DNA of 64,000 nt from Paulownia fortunei (taxonomy: Eukaryota; Streptophyta; Magnoliopsida; Lamiales; Paulowniaceae), in NCBI GenBank assembly GCA_019321725.1, contig CM033107.1, positions 18,591,445 through 18,655,444 on the forward strand. Reading direction: 5' to 3'. How positions within the stretch are numbered: the stretch's first letter is position 1; the number at the start of each line of letters is the position of its first letter. The translations under genes and the position numbers were made by a program. Shown in pieces: positions 12,174-24,670 of the stretch. Below the pieces are notes generated by a model. That model was not told where the DNA came from. It saw only the letters and a program-made list of their open reading frames with translations, and did not search any database.

Positions 12174-13255
12174 TAAATGAGATTCTTTATTGTGTAGGAA
12201 TATATATCTTTTATATATAATAAATTCCCCATCCAAAAGGAACGTGTGAGTGAATGTATTATTTCAAGACTCTCTCTACAGTTTATCTCTCCGTCTTTCC
12301 TTAGAGCATCATTGGAGCATCACCATAGAACTCCAAAATTTTGAGGTATATAATTCAGTTAATAACTCTATTAGAAAAAAATATGTTAGTAGTTGATTTG
12401 AGTATGTAGTCTTGGAGGCATATTCATGATTCAATCTAAATGAGGCGTGAACGAGCTTCATCTAGAATTCATGGATCGATAATTCCATTGTGTATAAGAT
12501 AATGCCCGATCTACTTATATATATACGAATATGTGATTCATATTGTTGTGAATTTTCTTTTTGTAGTAGAGCCTATAGGTCGTTCTCGTCTTTTTTGGTA
12601 AAAATGGATGAACAATTTTAGAGATAATTTATTTTAAAATTTGAAACCTGTTTCTTTTAGGCTAGAAATCAAACCTATTTTTGCTATTTTGTTTCAAAAA
12701 ATTTATAGTATGTTGTAAAACATGAAAAGAGGTTTGAAACACCATAAAATTCAATAAAAACAAACTTAAAAAGAGTGAGATATGGATTTTTAAAGTTTTG
12801 GCTGGAAATTAAAATTTGTCGAAAAATGTTATCGAAAAAGTCGTAGGCATCAGAGAAGGACCTCGAGTGCTGACGTAGCTGATGATGAGCTGGTACACAG
12901 GTGGCGCCTAGTTGGTGCCCAAGTTTCACACACATGGTTGCCATGCAGCTGAGGTTGCATTTAGCATGATATTCTAAAAAAAAAAATAACTCAGCTCAGC
13001 GCAACTGAACCAATGGCTTGAGTTGAGCCAGCGGCTCGTGAGGGGCAACTTACTACAGCAATTAAGGGCACATTTTGGGTGGTATTTTTTTGTAAATTTC
13101 AATAAAATAAAAAAAAATTGCCAACTGGGTAAAATAATTCATTTCTCATTCTTGTTTTTTTTTTAGTTTTTGATTTGAATTGTAATAGTTTTTACCCGTT
13201 AAAAAATATGATTAGAATTTATTAGATTAATTCTAATATAAATTAATTGAAAAAA

Positions 13256-13401
13256 TGTGCATTACAGTGCATGCAAAATATTTTTTTTGCGCATTATGGT
13301 GCACATAAAATTACTTTTTGCACATTACATTGCATATAAAACTATTTTTATGGGTTAAAATTTTTTCATGCCAAAATATTTTTGCATATTAAGATGCATG
13401 G
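13256..13401. repeat. Four spaced 20-base near-palindromes (TGCATTA..TGCA type)
   Basis: Units at 13256-13275 (TGTGCATTACAGTGCATGCA), 13288-13307, 13318-13338 and 13382-13401 share the frame TGC-RYATTA-xxx-TGCAY and are close to self-complementary. Spacing is about 30 bases between the first three and about 64 to the fourth. AT-only linkers separate them. Confidence 0.65.
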
Positions 13402-14122
13402 AAAAAATATTTTCATGTGACTAATATATTCTACATGCGTTGCATGTTTTGTTAACTATATCTTTTTATTTAATTATTTGTGTTGCAATTTAAATTGAAT
13501 TGATGCTATATGAATCATTATATACTATGAATGAATGGACATTAACATTTGGGTTCTCATGTAAATTGATTATCTATCTTTATATTATTACATATTCTTG
13601 TGGGAGATAATTTGTGGCGGTGGTGGTAATTCGATATCCCTATTTTTTATTTTTGAGTGTATTGATGTAGTAGGCCTTGAATTAATGTAATTTATATTAT
13701 TTTCAATGCATGTATTTCTTGGGTCATCTTTTTGGGATGCTATGTGTCATCAATGTTACGATAATATTTTTTATTTTACCACTATTGGCCAAAATTATCT
13801 TAATATGATGCACCAAATGCCAATGTGACCCGTATGAGGCTAAATTTTATTATTCATATTGCATAGTTGCATACATGATATGTAAAAAATTATTATTTTA
13901 TTCACGATCAATATATTTTTGTTATGCCTTTAACTCAGTGGGAAATGATTATTATCGTGAGTTGCGAAATTTTCAATTTCGGTGAGGATAGAAGAATAAT
14001 AAAGTATTTACTTAGAACTGGACCTATACCTAAATTTTGCGCAATTAATTTACAGATTTTAGACCAACTCATCAATTTTACATTTTAAGTCAAATGTGCT
14101 TGAAAATGGACAAATTGTATAG

Positions 14123-14250
14123 TATTGTCGCGACTTAGACGCTAACAATATGCTACTGGACCAAGAATATTGTTTGCGCTTTAAATTATTTAAGCTGCAA
14201 ATATAAGATTTTAAGTTGCCTAACATTGTCGTGATTTAAACGTTGACAAC
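14123..14250. repeat. Pair of diverged 28-base inverted-repeat blocks
   Basis: TATTGTCGCGACTTAGACG at 14123, continuing to CTAACAATA at 14150, and ACATTGTCGTGATTTAAACG at 14223, continuing to TTGACAAC at 14250, are diverged copies of one motif. Each has ends that are nearly complementary (ATTGT/ACAAT). Short GTCGC..GACAAT-type repeats of this kind are known from subterminal regions of plant CACTA transposons; that assignment is a guess, because no CACTA terminus was found. Confidence 0.45.
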
Positions 14251-14544
14251 AAAGAGTGGAGGCATAAATTGATCCAATAAAGTGATAAGACGTGTCATCT
14301 TAGTGGTAGAGGCAACTAAGCACCAATAAATGTCAAGTGCAATAATGAAATTAGTCATTTACCTCATAATGTACTGAAATGAAGTTTGACTACTTAAAGC
14401 TATCTCATTTGCTAATGTTCTCAATTTTCTCCTTGGAGGGATAGTAGAAATTGGTGAAACATAGCATGAGATTGGAGATTGAGCATACGACTATCGAGTG
14501 ATATGCAACCATGTTTTTTTAAATGGTGCATAAGAGAATGTATT

Positions 14545-16814
14545 TGTTAGAGTAAGATGTCCGGTGCTCTAATTAGATTAGGTGTATTGTACTCTTTTTC
14601 TTTTGTAAAGACAATCTTATTGAAAATTATATTAATAAAAAAATATATTTTCTTTACCTTATATTTTGCATCTTTTATTTCTGCACATTAGATAAAGTCT
14701 TTAGACCAAATTTAGCTACAAAGCATGGTTACGCATGTGATGGAGATCATGGAACATGCCTTTAAGGTTTTGGTCTTAAATAAGTTTTAAATCGAGAGCT
14801 TTTTGAGATGGAACATCAAATGACTTAATAAGACTTTCACAAATGATGCATGCTCGTGATATGAGAATATCGCATTCTATTGGCATTAACATAGAGACGC
14901 AAGTGCATGTATGTGGATGCTTGTTAGGGAATAAGTACACCAAACATAGCTCACAAGAAATTTTTAGCTGGAAGCTTTGCCTGTTAAAATAAGATTTTTT
15001 GTGTTACGATACTATACGGCTAGTCCTCGGACTTGAGGCACGATGGTAGCCTGCATCCTGCAGCACTTTGATATATCTTCTGATTACTTGACAATCATAA
15101 AGGAGTATGTTGGGTGTTGCATTGGTATACATAGAGGTTTGTCAGTAGCCAACATCCAATTTGACACTTGTTTTTATTAAATAAGAGAATTTTTTGTATT
15201 TTCATAGTTCATGATTCAAAGACTTTGGGCAAGACAGGATAAATCGTGATTCATCACGAATCATTAGAACTTGAAATGGAATCATAATTATTGAATTATT
15301 TAGGATTTCAACTTATAATCTATGCCCTAGATTCAATTGGGAGATTAGCTGTCGAAAGGACCGTACGTGTATGGTACTCGCAATTGAAATAGGTTTACTC
15401 GCTATTTCATCTAATACTAGTTTGCCATGATTACTTGGTAAGTGTTTTCATGGACGATGAGGTTTTTGGAATTAATGGGGTAATTGTAAGAAGATTAATT
15501 AATTAGATTAATTAGTTAGAATAATTATTATTCATAAATTATAAATGTTGCAAGCCCACTACTAGGTTAGTAGTGAACCTAAGAGGGTCACACATTTTTA
15601 TGGAAAGTAATATTTTTAATTTTTTGGGATTTATCCAATGGTTGGAAATTAATTAATTAAGGGTTTTATTTAATTTAGTGGTTTAATTGAATTATTCAAT
15701 TAAGTAATTGAATTATTTAATTGGACCTAATTTGATTAATAATCCCAATTGGAGTAAAGTATAATTAATCAATTGGATTGATTAATTTGGGAATAAATCA
15801 ATTGGATTGATTTGTGGATTTTTAAGTCCAAACCCAAAAATTAATGTGGATAATTTAAGAAGCCCACTAGAATATGAAGAGAATAAATTAAATAAATATA
15901 ATTTATTTAATTAACATATTCATAAATAAATAAATAAAGTGACCGATTTTAATAGGATAAAAATTGGCCACTAGGATTTATTTTATATATAAATATATTT
16001 TTGGTATATATTTGATATATATCCATCTTGATATTATTTGAATAGTTCAAATTAATATAAAAAATGTATGTAGATATTTTGATGACTAATGTAGTTTCAA
16101 ATAAGTCCACATACATTGGAGAGAGGAAAAGAGAAGAGTTGTTGGAAGATTTGTTTAGAATCCTTTCAAGATCAAACATTGAAATAATTCAAAATTGACA
16201 AACTGTCCAATAGTTGGAGTATGAGCAAATTTTCAGCCCCTATATATAGGGATGGATGAAAATTACATGAAATAATTAGCAAAAAATTATTTTTTCTGTC
16301 TTTGATTTTTCTCTCCCAGAAAAGAAAATAAAAGAAAGAAAAAGAAAATGTGTATGTTCTCTTGAATTCTTGATTTTCTTGTTCTAGTTTCTTGATATTC
16401 TCTTTATATCTAAATTTCAAGAACTTAAAAAATCAATCTTTACTGCTCTTGAAAGTTTGTTCTTGATCCATCAATTGGATCAAAAAGCAAAGTTTACTTC
16501 GAATCTACATTAGTAAACGATTAAAAGAATGCTAGCGAATCCTTTCAATTAATGTTATCTTTTCATATTGTGGACTTGATAGAGGGGAGACACTTAGACC
16601 ATTACGAGTTCTGATAAGCAATTGATTATTTCATTCTTTACAACAACTGGAGTGCACGAAAGGTACAATCCGAATTAATATATATTCACTTGGATAAGTA
16701 TGATGATTAGAATCACTTTCGAATCAAGTGAATAAATTTATTTGATAAATTTATGTTTGATAAAAAAATTAATTTTCCGCTACGCATGCCCTTGTGATTA
16801 TAGCGAACCCAACA
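14545..16814 (+). mobile_element. Solo copia LTR (family 1) with target duplication
   Basis: The LTR runs from TGTTAGAGTAAGATGTCC to GCGAACCCAACA, 2270 bp. It is flanked by GTATT (14540-14544) and ATATT (16815-16819), a 5 bp target duplication with one mismatch, with no internal sequence on either side. This is the signature of LTR-LTR recombination that removed the body of the element. The U3 TATA box is at 16241-16248. The frames at 15949-16179, 16172-16420 and 16742-16969 fall in or across the LTR and are not genes. Confidence 0.9.
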
Positions 16815-16819
16815 ATATT

Positions 16820-17529
16820 ATGAGTATGAGGTGCCATCTCAAACTCAAAATAGGGCAAAAGCTATTTTTCAAACTCAACAATTGGTGTGAGCTACTCCTT
16901 TGGAAATGTGCAAAAGGCAATACATTCGATATATTTCAATTTGAACTTGATGCACTTGTAAGATATTAGTTGAGTAATATAATTGGTCATCTTTCATGTA
17001 AGAGACTTTCGTGATATGGTCATTTTTCTTTGTGATGCGATTAAATTAAGATAGTATTTTTTGTATTTCTTCCATAGATATTATTTTTTTTAAATTTTAT
17101 CATGGCATGCAAGGTTAGGAGAATGATTGTATTAGCCGGAAGAATCTTTATTGGCTAGCTCGCTAAAGTTAACCTCTCGCTACATAAATTTTTCTAGAGG
17201 GAAAAGCTTGCTGGAAAAAGGAAAAAGAGCTACTTATCCTCTAGAGCTAGCCCACTACATATGCAGATTTATAAGTGAAAGGCATTAAATAGTGTATTTT
17301 ATTTTTATTTTTTTAAATATTCATGCTATAGATTAGTGCATTCCCAATATCACTAGAAGTGATTCTTGATAAAGGTTAAGAACTATAGGGAAATGAACAT
17401 TCAGGTTCTATGTATTAATAGAAAATATGAATAACTTGTCTAATTAGTTTGGACATATGAAAGAAAATAACATTGCAAGTTGAATGATGATTCTAAATAC
17501 TTTGTAGCTAAACGAGCTTGCGAAGAGGG
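16820..17529. other. Unassigned AT-rich spacer
   Basis: No coding trace, terminal repeat or known motif was seen. A moderately GC-rich patch at about 17150-17260 contains two near-inverse CTCTAGAG/CTCGCTA pieces but no clear unit. It may be the eroded 5' part of the copia element that follows. Confidence 0.3.
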
Positions 17530-18990
17530 AGGAATCAAATAAATCAAAATGTTTAGTTTTCTGGTGGCACAAGTTGATTTATATCTCAATTTGGACGATG
17601 TAATCTTGACTGCAACTTACATCATAAAAAATATGCCTCCAAGTGAATTCTCCAACCTTGTATGAACTTTAACATGCCAACAAGCCCAAATTAATTGGTA
17701 TGTGCCCATGTAAGTTCCAGAATGTGCGTTCTCAACAGTGATGAACACCTTGATGGAGAAATGATTGAAATTAAGTCTTACAGTGTAGATTATCCTTAGA
17801 AGGATTTTATGAGCTTATGTGAAGTCAAATAGAATCTTGAACTATAAGAGTTGCAATATTCATGAGAAGGCATTAAACTCATTCAGCTATTGCTGAGATA
17901 GTGGAAATGACCTAAAATAGTAGGGGTATCTCACTTGAAAATAACTCTCGAATTCCACAAATAAGAAGGAATGAACATAATTTGTTATCAATCATCTATA
18001 TAAGATTGAGTGGGTATCCTTCATGACTACTCTTGTAGATGTTGATAAGTCAACTTAGACTTTTGATCTCACTTGATGCATTAGGAGAATAACTGCTATG
18101 AAAAAAAAAGAGCCAAATGACTAAGAACAAAGTCTAAGAGCTGGTTGATCTTCCATCTATGTTCAAGACCATTAGAAACATGTAGTTTTTAAAGGTCAAG
18201 TACAAAGTAGATAGGTGAACTCACATGTGTGAAGCTCAAAGATAGGCGAAATGTTAAGCGTAAATTCTTTGGGTTGTTTTCCCTAAGTGATGAGGTTGCC
18301 TTCATTCGCCAATATGCTATCAATTATTACCACCTTTGTCTAGGTTTAGCTTGGTGATTGAGTTTGACATATATAAATGAGGAATAGAAGAGGATATCTA
18401 TGTGGATCGCCTAATGAATTCAAGAAGCAGGGCATGAGCGCAAAGGTTGCTAATCAAGATGAGTTATCACTCTGGTAGGCTTACGATGGTCGAGTAAGAC
18501 ACTGAATATATGTCAAGATAAACAAGAGAATTTAGTTCTCAATATAAATGGGCAATAATATGATGGCTAGAAGAGACATGAAGATGTCGCCACTTAGTAT
18601 GTTATCTTTTATATTTGGAATGGACATAAGGGAAGCCGATGCATACTTAGTGTTGTGATATTGAGATTTTGTATGCATCACACTAATCCTATTGATACTT
18701 TATGGACAAAGATTATGTTCTCAATTAATTGAAATGCCTTAAGATGGAAGAAGAAAAGGCACACTAGCTACTATTATACAAGCACAGTAGAAAGTTTGAT
18801 GTGTACTATGTGTGCACTAGTGCTTAACAATTAGAATATTAGTGAGTGAATATAAAAATGATCCCTGCACAAATATTATGATGTTGTCCGGTGGATACTT
18901 TGATATCTTAATAAATTGGTTTGAGATTTTTTAGAGGCAATCTGGTATCTTAAAAGGATGTACATTGTGCACGCATTTATAAGGTTGTTG
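17530..18990 (+). pseudogene. Heavily eroded copia pol (integrase end, RT, part of RNase H), second lineage
   Basis: No long frame survives, but the copia order can be followed through stops and shifts. DDVILTATYIIKNMPPSEF at about 17596 corresponds to the integrase end (usual form LTATYLINRMPS). SVDYP near 17795 corresponds to the VGYP block. ELVDLPS, followed by TI and FLKVKYKVD at about 18135-18215, is the start of RT (usual ELVDLPPGCKTIG). FGMDI-EAD near 18615 matches the DLGEAD region, and STVESLMCTM near 18785 matches the VGSLMYAM region. The decay pattern (many TAA/TAG, C lost to T) suggests long methylation-driven mutation. It is a different and older lineage than the copia at 8196. 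Confidence 0.65.
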
Positions 18991-20280
18991 TTGTCTTTGA
19001 GATAATAAAGCTATTTTTATGTATTCTATCGAGTATTATTGGAGGACCAAGTATAGTTATGTTATATATTATTTCACTATGAGTATTGCGCATAATTAAA
19101 TTATTCTCAGGAATATTTTTACAAGCGATGTGATCGCTTATCCTTTTTATTGAGCCTTTGTATGAAGATATGCACCGAAGGCATGCTGGTAGGATGGGAT
19201 CATGTAGAATTTGACTCTTGTGGCTTGTGAGAATATTTAATTATTAATGAGATATATTTGTGTTCTCATTATTTGATAGGTATTGGATTATAAGTTATCA
19301 CTAGGCTTTGATTGGCCCACTCACATAGGCAATCTCCATGGAATTGTGATACATAATAGGATTAGACTTAAAAAATTATGACGCATAACTGAGGTTTGCG
19401 AATGATCCCCTTCGCGCTTAGAGTATTGAGGAATGTTAATATGCATAACTAAGAGTCACCTTAGCTTGGAGGTAAGATAAAATCAAACTTGATAGATTAA
19501 GAAATATGTCCAAACTTCACAATCAGCCTATTTGTTATTGAATGTGTGAACTGCTAGAAGGCATTTTCGAGAGTGACTTCGGTGGACCGCAGGTTAGGTG
19601 CTTAAAGAGCGACTGACTTAGGTTCATATTATGTTTAGAGCATGATGTGCCCAAATTGAGTAGGAGCTCCATCATAGCATATATTCATACTATATGTGTT
19701 TTGAGGCGACCTTCTATGGGAAATGACTGAATGGGTGCCTACTTCGTCACTATGTGAACCCATATTATTTCTTATACTTTTTAGGACTCCAGACTATGTC
19801 AATAAGTGTAAGCATGATGACACTACTTTAGCATGTATCCAATGACTATGTATGTTTGGTCTATTGTAGCATGTCTAGGAAATCTGTTAAGACCAAGTTG
19901 ATTGACATAAAAGGCTAAGGAAGAGCTAAGTTGGTAATGCACTTATGTTCAATGGTTCACAGCCCAGACGAGTATGTCGAAATGTATTTGATTAGTTATG
20001 AACATAGATATATATTTGAGTGAGTCGAGCATGCTCTACTTATTTTATTGAGGGATTTAGAGATAATTGATTAGGTGTGACCATTTGGTTTAGGCTACAC
20101 AACAAGTTACTGAGTTGTAGGTTTTTGTTAGTTTGGTAATGACTTAATATAACTCTCACCACCTATCTTTTCTTGATTGATCGCTCACCTCATTTCTTAT
20201 ATCAAGTGATGACGTGAGATTGAGAAATTGTACAATGATGAGATTTAAGAAGATCGAGTTAAATATATTTGTGTGGGAGA
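18991..20280 (+). mobile_element. 3' internal region of second copia lineage, non-coding or unreadable
   Basis: It lies between the RNase H remnant and the LTR start at 20281. No protein similarity can be read. The last bases GTGTGGGAGA (20271-20280) form a copia-type polypurine tract. Some of it may be unrelated insertions that I cannot delimit. Confidence 0.4.
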
Positions 20281-20925
20281 TGTTGGAAATTATATCGGGT
20301 TTAGCATAGTTAAGCTAATTGGCATCTATATTTGAGTTAGATGTTAACTCCAAAATTTTGATGGGATTGAATTTTCTAGTTGAACTGAGATTCTTNNNNN
20401 NNNNNNNNNNNNNNNNNNNNNNNNNNNNNNNNNNNNNNNNNNNNNNNNNNNNNNNNNNNNNNNNNNNNNNNNNNNNNNNNNNNNNNNNNNNNNNNGGCAA
20501 TTCTGGGTTTGCATGAGTGTCTCTTTGACTCCTTCATTTAAGAATGACAACCATTATGAGTCATCTCAGGAGTTAAATTGAATTATACCTTCTGAGTGAG
20601 AAAGTCTTCCCTCAACTTGATATTTGAGTTATACTAGATGAAGAGCGATAAGTGTTGATGTATTAGATAGCGTAATGACTAGCGGTGAGTTTAAATTATG
20701 TTAGAGGAAGTTAAGCTTACCCTCATTGTATAATTTTGTTCTCCATTCTTCGGGTTAGAGAATCACGACCCCTTCGTAGGGATATTTTACTGTGTATTTG
20801 TCATAATTTATGATTAGATTTTTTCCATTCCTCATCATCCTTAATTAGTGGAGGTTGTTCGGGCCTACAACTTTTATATCAGTTAGTTCACCCCTAGTTT
20901 ATTCATGTGTTTCAAGGTTTTTGAT
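20281..20925 (+). mobile_element. 3' LTR of second copia lineage, interrupted by an assembly gap
   Basis: It starts TGTTGGAAATTATATC immediately after a GTGGGAGA polypurine tract, a common start for plant copia LTRs. It continues across the N run; the right limit is set only by the start of the next LTR at 20926. True length is unknown because of the gap. Confidence 0.5.
20396..20495. other. Assembly gap (100 N)
   Basis: One hundred consecutive N, the standard placeholder length for a gap of unknown size. Open frames computed across it are artefacts. Confidence 0.99.
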
Positions 20926-22830
20926 TGTTAGGTTCTGTATATCCCAGGTTGGATAACGCAATGAAAATTTAAATATTGAAAAAAATATAAAACTATGCAT
21001 ATCAAATATGCATCGTGGGAATTAACACGATTGATGTAGGGATTGAAAGAATCCAAATTCCTAACAACCCGATCGAAATTGGTTCGCAAGGAATCTAATT
21101 ATCTTTCCTTCAACACGCCGGGCAAATCTACGAACACTTGATCCTTGCTAGTAAATCAAAGTTCTTGTCCCTAATCTAAAGTTGAGAGTGTAATTCAATT
21201 CCAAAAATAACTTGTGTTTAGAGAATTGAATTGATCAAGCTTGGAACCTTTTATGTGTTGGAGAAGAAAAAATAGAGAGAAAGAGAGAGGGAGAGTGGCT
21301 GGTTTTTCCTTGGGCTTTTCTTTCTTGAATTTTCGGCCCCTCAAATGTGTATTTATACACACTTGAGGTCCAACCCTAATCCAATTAGGACTCTTCCTCT
21401 TTCTCTCCTCGTCCTATCCTTTCCTCATTTTAACTAGGTCTCAATATCTTGCTTTCCATGACTCCTATTAAAATAGGGCTTGAACTTTTAATTAATTAGA
21501 GGTCTAATTAATTGATTTACATTAATTAATTGATCCAATCAATGAATTAATTGGTTTAAAGAGGCTACCTAATCAAATTGGATCCAATTAAAATAATGGA
21601 AATTATTTTAATTGGTTAAATTAATCTTAATACTTTAAATTAATCTATAGTCTATTAAATAATTGATCCAATCAATTAATTAATTCACTCCCAAAAGCTC
21701 CTAATCAAATTAGGTCCAATTAAATAATTATATTATTTAACTAGATGAATTAATTTAACTCTTTAAATTAATTCTAGCTAAAGTTAATTAATCTCTATTA
21801 ATTAACTTAATCCAACACCTTGGATCATGGAATTTGATTATAGGTGGACTATCATATTTTGTGTATGACTCCTTAGGTTCACAACTAAGGTAGCAGTAGG
21901 TTTGCAACTTTTGCAACTTATGAATAAATTAATTATTTTAATTAATTAATCAAATTAATTCCACACAGAATTAACTTCTTAATTTCAAGAACCTCACAAG
22001 TCAAGAGAAGCACCTAACAGTTCATATTGACTACCTAGTCTTAGATGAATAGCAAACGAACCTATTTCGATTACGAGTACTATGCAACTAATTTATCGAT
22101 TAAGTTTAGGACGTGAATTATTAGTCAAAATCCTATTTTGACTTAATAACTATGATTTTATTTCAAGTCACATTGATCCTTTGACAAATAATTAGAAAAC
22201 CCCACATCTAGTATCCATCCTACCTTGGCCAAGTTCTTGGGGATCAAGGACTATAAAAAAGAGAAGATTCACCTATTCAACTAGATAGGTAACAGATCCT
22301 TTGTTGGTCACTCACTGTTTCATACGTGAAGATTATACACCCAACATAAACCTCTTGTAATTGTCATGCATTTGGAAAATATATCAAAGTGCATGATATC
22401 GTGAACAAGGTCACCATGGTGCCTTAAGTTAAGGACTAGTTAATGTACTATCATAACTAGAAAATTCTCATTCGACGAATAATGTTTCCAATTGAGAGTT
22501 TCTCATGGGCTATGAATAAGATGCCTATAGAATAAGATATCGTCCTTTCGAGCATGCATCGTGTGTGCTAGTCTATCGGGCTTATCGATGTCCCGTCTCA
22601 ATGAAACTCTAACTCTGAATAAGTTTAAGATAAAATCCATAAAGGGATGTTCCATGATTGCCATAATATGTGTTACCTGCCCCACAGTTGTTTATAATCT
22701 AGGGTATCTATTTGCTAAGATAATTAATGATAAATAAAACACCTTTAATTAATAAATATCATGAATAAGATTGTTCTTACAAAAGTATAAAAGCTCGCCA
22801 TTAATTGGCTCGCTGGGCATTACTTTAACA
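20926..22830 (-). mobile_element. Copia 3' LTR (family 1, minus orientation)
   Basis: On the plus strand it runs TGTTAGGTTCTG...TACTTTAACA. It is the reverse of the LTR at 9913-12173: shared blocks include the GAATCCAAATTC region, the TTAATT-rich tract (21480-21990) and the 'actaaggtagcagtagg' block. A TATA box on the minus strand lies at 21350-21357. The neighbouring bases at 22831-22850 are the reversed polypurine tract, so this is the 3' LTR of the copia element to its right. The frame at 22503-22685 is inside the LTR. Confidence 0.85.
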
Positions 22831-23007
22831 ATCTCTCACTTGCTCTAGAGGCAATTGCCCATGGCCCTAAGACCTATCTTCTCAAGATATCCTTTAAATA
22901 TTTTTTGAGCTAAGGGCTTTGTCAGTGGATTTGCTATATTTTCTTCTAAAGATACTCGCTCCACTCGAACATCACCTCTACCAATTATCTCTCAGATCAA
23001 ATGGTAT
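22831..23007 (-). pseudogene. Copia RNase H tail (downstream of solo LTR insertion)
   Basis: The minus strand reads, with stops, YHLI-EIIGRGDV, then a NPLTKPLAQK block, the standard end of copia RNase H, followed by the polypurine tract. It continues directly from the RNase H part ending at 24671 once the solo LTR is removed. Confidence 0.8.
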
Positions 23008-24670
23008 TAGTGACCCTAAAACGATGGTAACAAAATTGTAAGTGCATAATGTCAACAAGTAATAAAGAGTAAGTAGAGTATCCTATCCCTGGGGAATGCG
23101 CCTGTAATTACCAAATATAGATTACCTATGCTATATTTGACCTAACAATTATAGTGGTGAATGAACTAAGATTAAACAACTGCCAAATTTAACAAAACAA
23201 ACTAAAACCCAATGAGATTAATGAATTGAATTCAATACTAAGGAGAGTCAAGGCATTTGCTAGCCATCCTATGTGGTTATGAACCTAGCTCAATTGTGAT
23301 TAGAAATGATGTGGGTTGTGTGAAGGGGTCTTTCTAATGTAATTACTGCTCTTTCTTGAGTTGGACCAAATCTACCCCTAGTAGGCCACCGACACTATCT
23401 CTAGCTATGGGCCATCCTACTAAGAGTGCCTTGAGCTTTATGAATTCCACTAGCTTTCGGATTTCACACCTAAGACTACATCACGTACCTATATCTATAT
23501 CTCTCTAAGGGTTAGTCAATGACATATACTACCCAATCCGTTGCTACAACTACACCTTTCGGTCTTAATTGCAACAATTAAAATCAACTTGAAATTGACC
23601 AAGTCTCAAGAAGCATTAAAAATATAGTATATGCACATCACAATAAAAACAACATTCCAATCACAATATAAACATCAACTCATAACTCCATCAAGATGGC
23701 TTTCCAAGCCTTGACAAAAGTGGTTTAGTTCATTATTGAAATAGTACCAAGTGTTTCCCAACATCATGATTCTTATTGTAGAAGGTTACAACCACTAAGT
23801 GTTTCTTCACTTCTTCTTCAAAATCTTCAATACCCAATGAAGCTCCTCCTCATCTTGTTTTCAAATCCCCAGCTCCTTGGTAATAGGTATGTGTGTTCTT
23901 GGTGAAATGTATGGAGTTGTATGGGAGAATGAGTATTTTAATGGAGCGAAAAGTATGTGAGAATTTAGGTGTAAAGTGTGTGTGGGTGATGAATTGTATG
24001 ATGTATATTTTTCATGTGTGTAGCTGAAGAAATTATATGTAAGCATATGTGTATCTCTCATTTGTGTTATGTAATTGCGTGTGTATAGTGTATCTAATAG
24101 AGTGTCATATGGTGTGTGAGGGTGTAGTGGTGCATAACAAGAAAGATTCCATGTTATGCCTCACATTGCCACTTGTACCTCAATATCTGCAACATAATTT
24201 TTTTTTGCTTAGGTGTGTCGCGGCGCCAAAAATGCTACTAGTTATTGTCTAATTTTCGCTCCTCGCACCGTGGTGTGAGATCCCTAGTTCCTTAGGCGCC
24301 TGATTGGTTTGGATTACACTGTTCAACCTTTTTCAATCAATTTTTAACCTCTTTGTAAGACAAACTGGATTTTGGTCTCTTCATAAAAATTATAGCACTA
24401 TCTATTAGCTTTCTCTAACCACTTGAATTAGCTCAATGTCATATTTTTAGCTAATGTTATGCCAAAATATGACAACTACCACATCAGGAAATTTCAGTCC
24501 ACTGTTGATTGTTTAACCTATTTTTTCCAACTCTCAACTCCATTTCTTCAATTCTTGAACCTATGCAATAAATATCACAAGATAAGACACAATCCCATCA
24601 ATTACGAGATAAAAGATCTAAATTTAAGCTTTTGAGAGTGTCGAAAATATATCAAATTATGAGCTTATCA
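23008..24670 (-). mobile_element. Solo gypsy LTR inserted in copia RNase H
   Basis: On the minus strand it starts TGATAAGCTCATAATTTG at 24670 and ends GGTCACTA at 23008. It splits the copia RNase H between SKHIMR and YHLI. The flanks GGTAT (23003-23007) and GATAT (24671-24675) are a 5 bp target duplication with one mismatch. A related LTR lies at 49310-50420. A GC-rich cassette occurs at about 24213-24305. GT-rich runs near 23880-24120 account for the frames at 23861-24061 and 24049-24252, which are not genes. Confidence 0.8.

Larger units (their letters stand above)
12174..14539. other. Unassigned DNA between two copia LTRs
   Basis: No recognisable protein is present on either strand. The 86-codon frame at 12684-12944 (-) and a moderately GC-rich patch at 12840-13060 match nothing I recognise. 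Two sets of small palindromic repeats, at 13256-13401 and 14123-14250, are listed separately. They may mark the subterminal region of a DNA transposon. Confidence 0.4.

Noticed and set aside
12684..12944. 86-codon minus-strand frame with a GC-richer start, considered as a gene fragment
   Set aside because: No family likeness; second half is low-complexity AT-derived sequence.
20315..20550. Open frames spanning the N run
   Set aside because: They exist only because N codons are not read as stops.
23861..24252. Frames in GT-rich DNA and a possible microsatellite locus
   Set aside because: They are part of a gypsy LTR; the GT runs are short and interrupted, and similar runs occur in the related LTR at 49660-49740.
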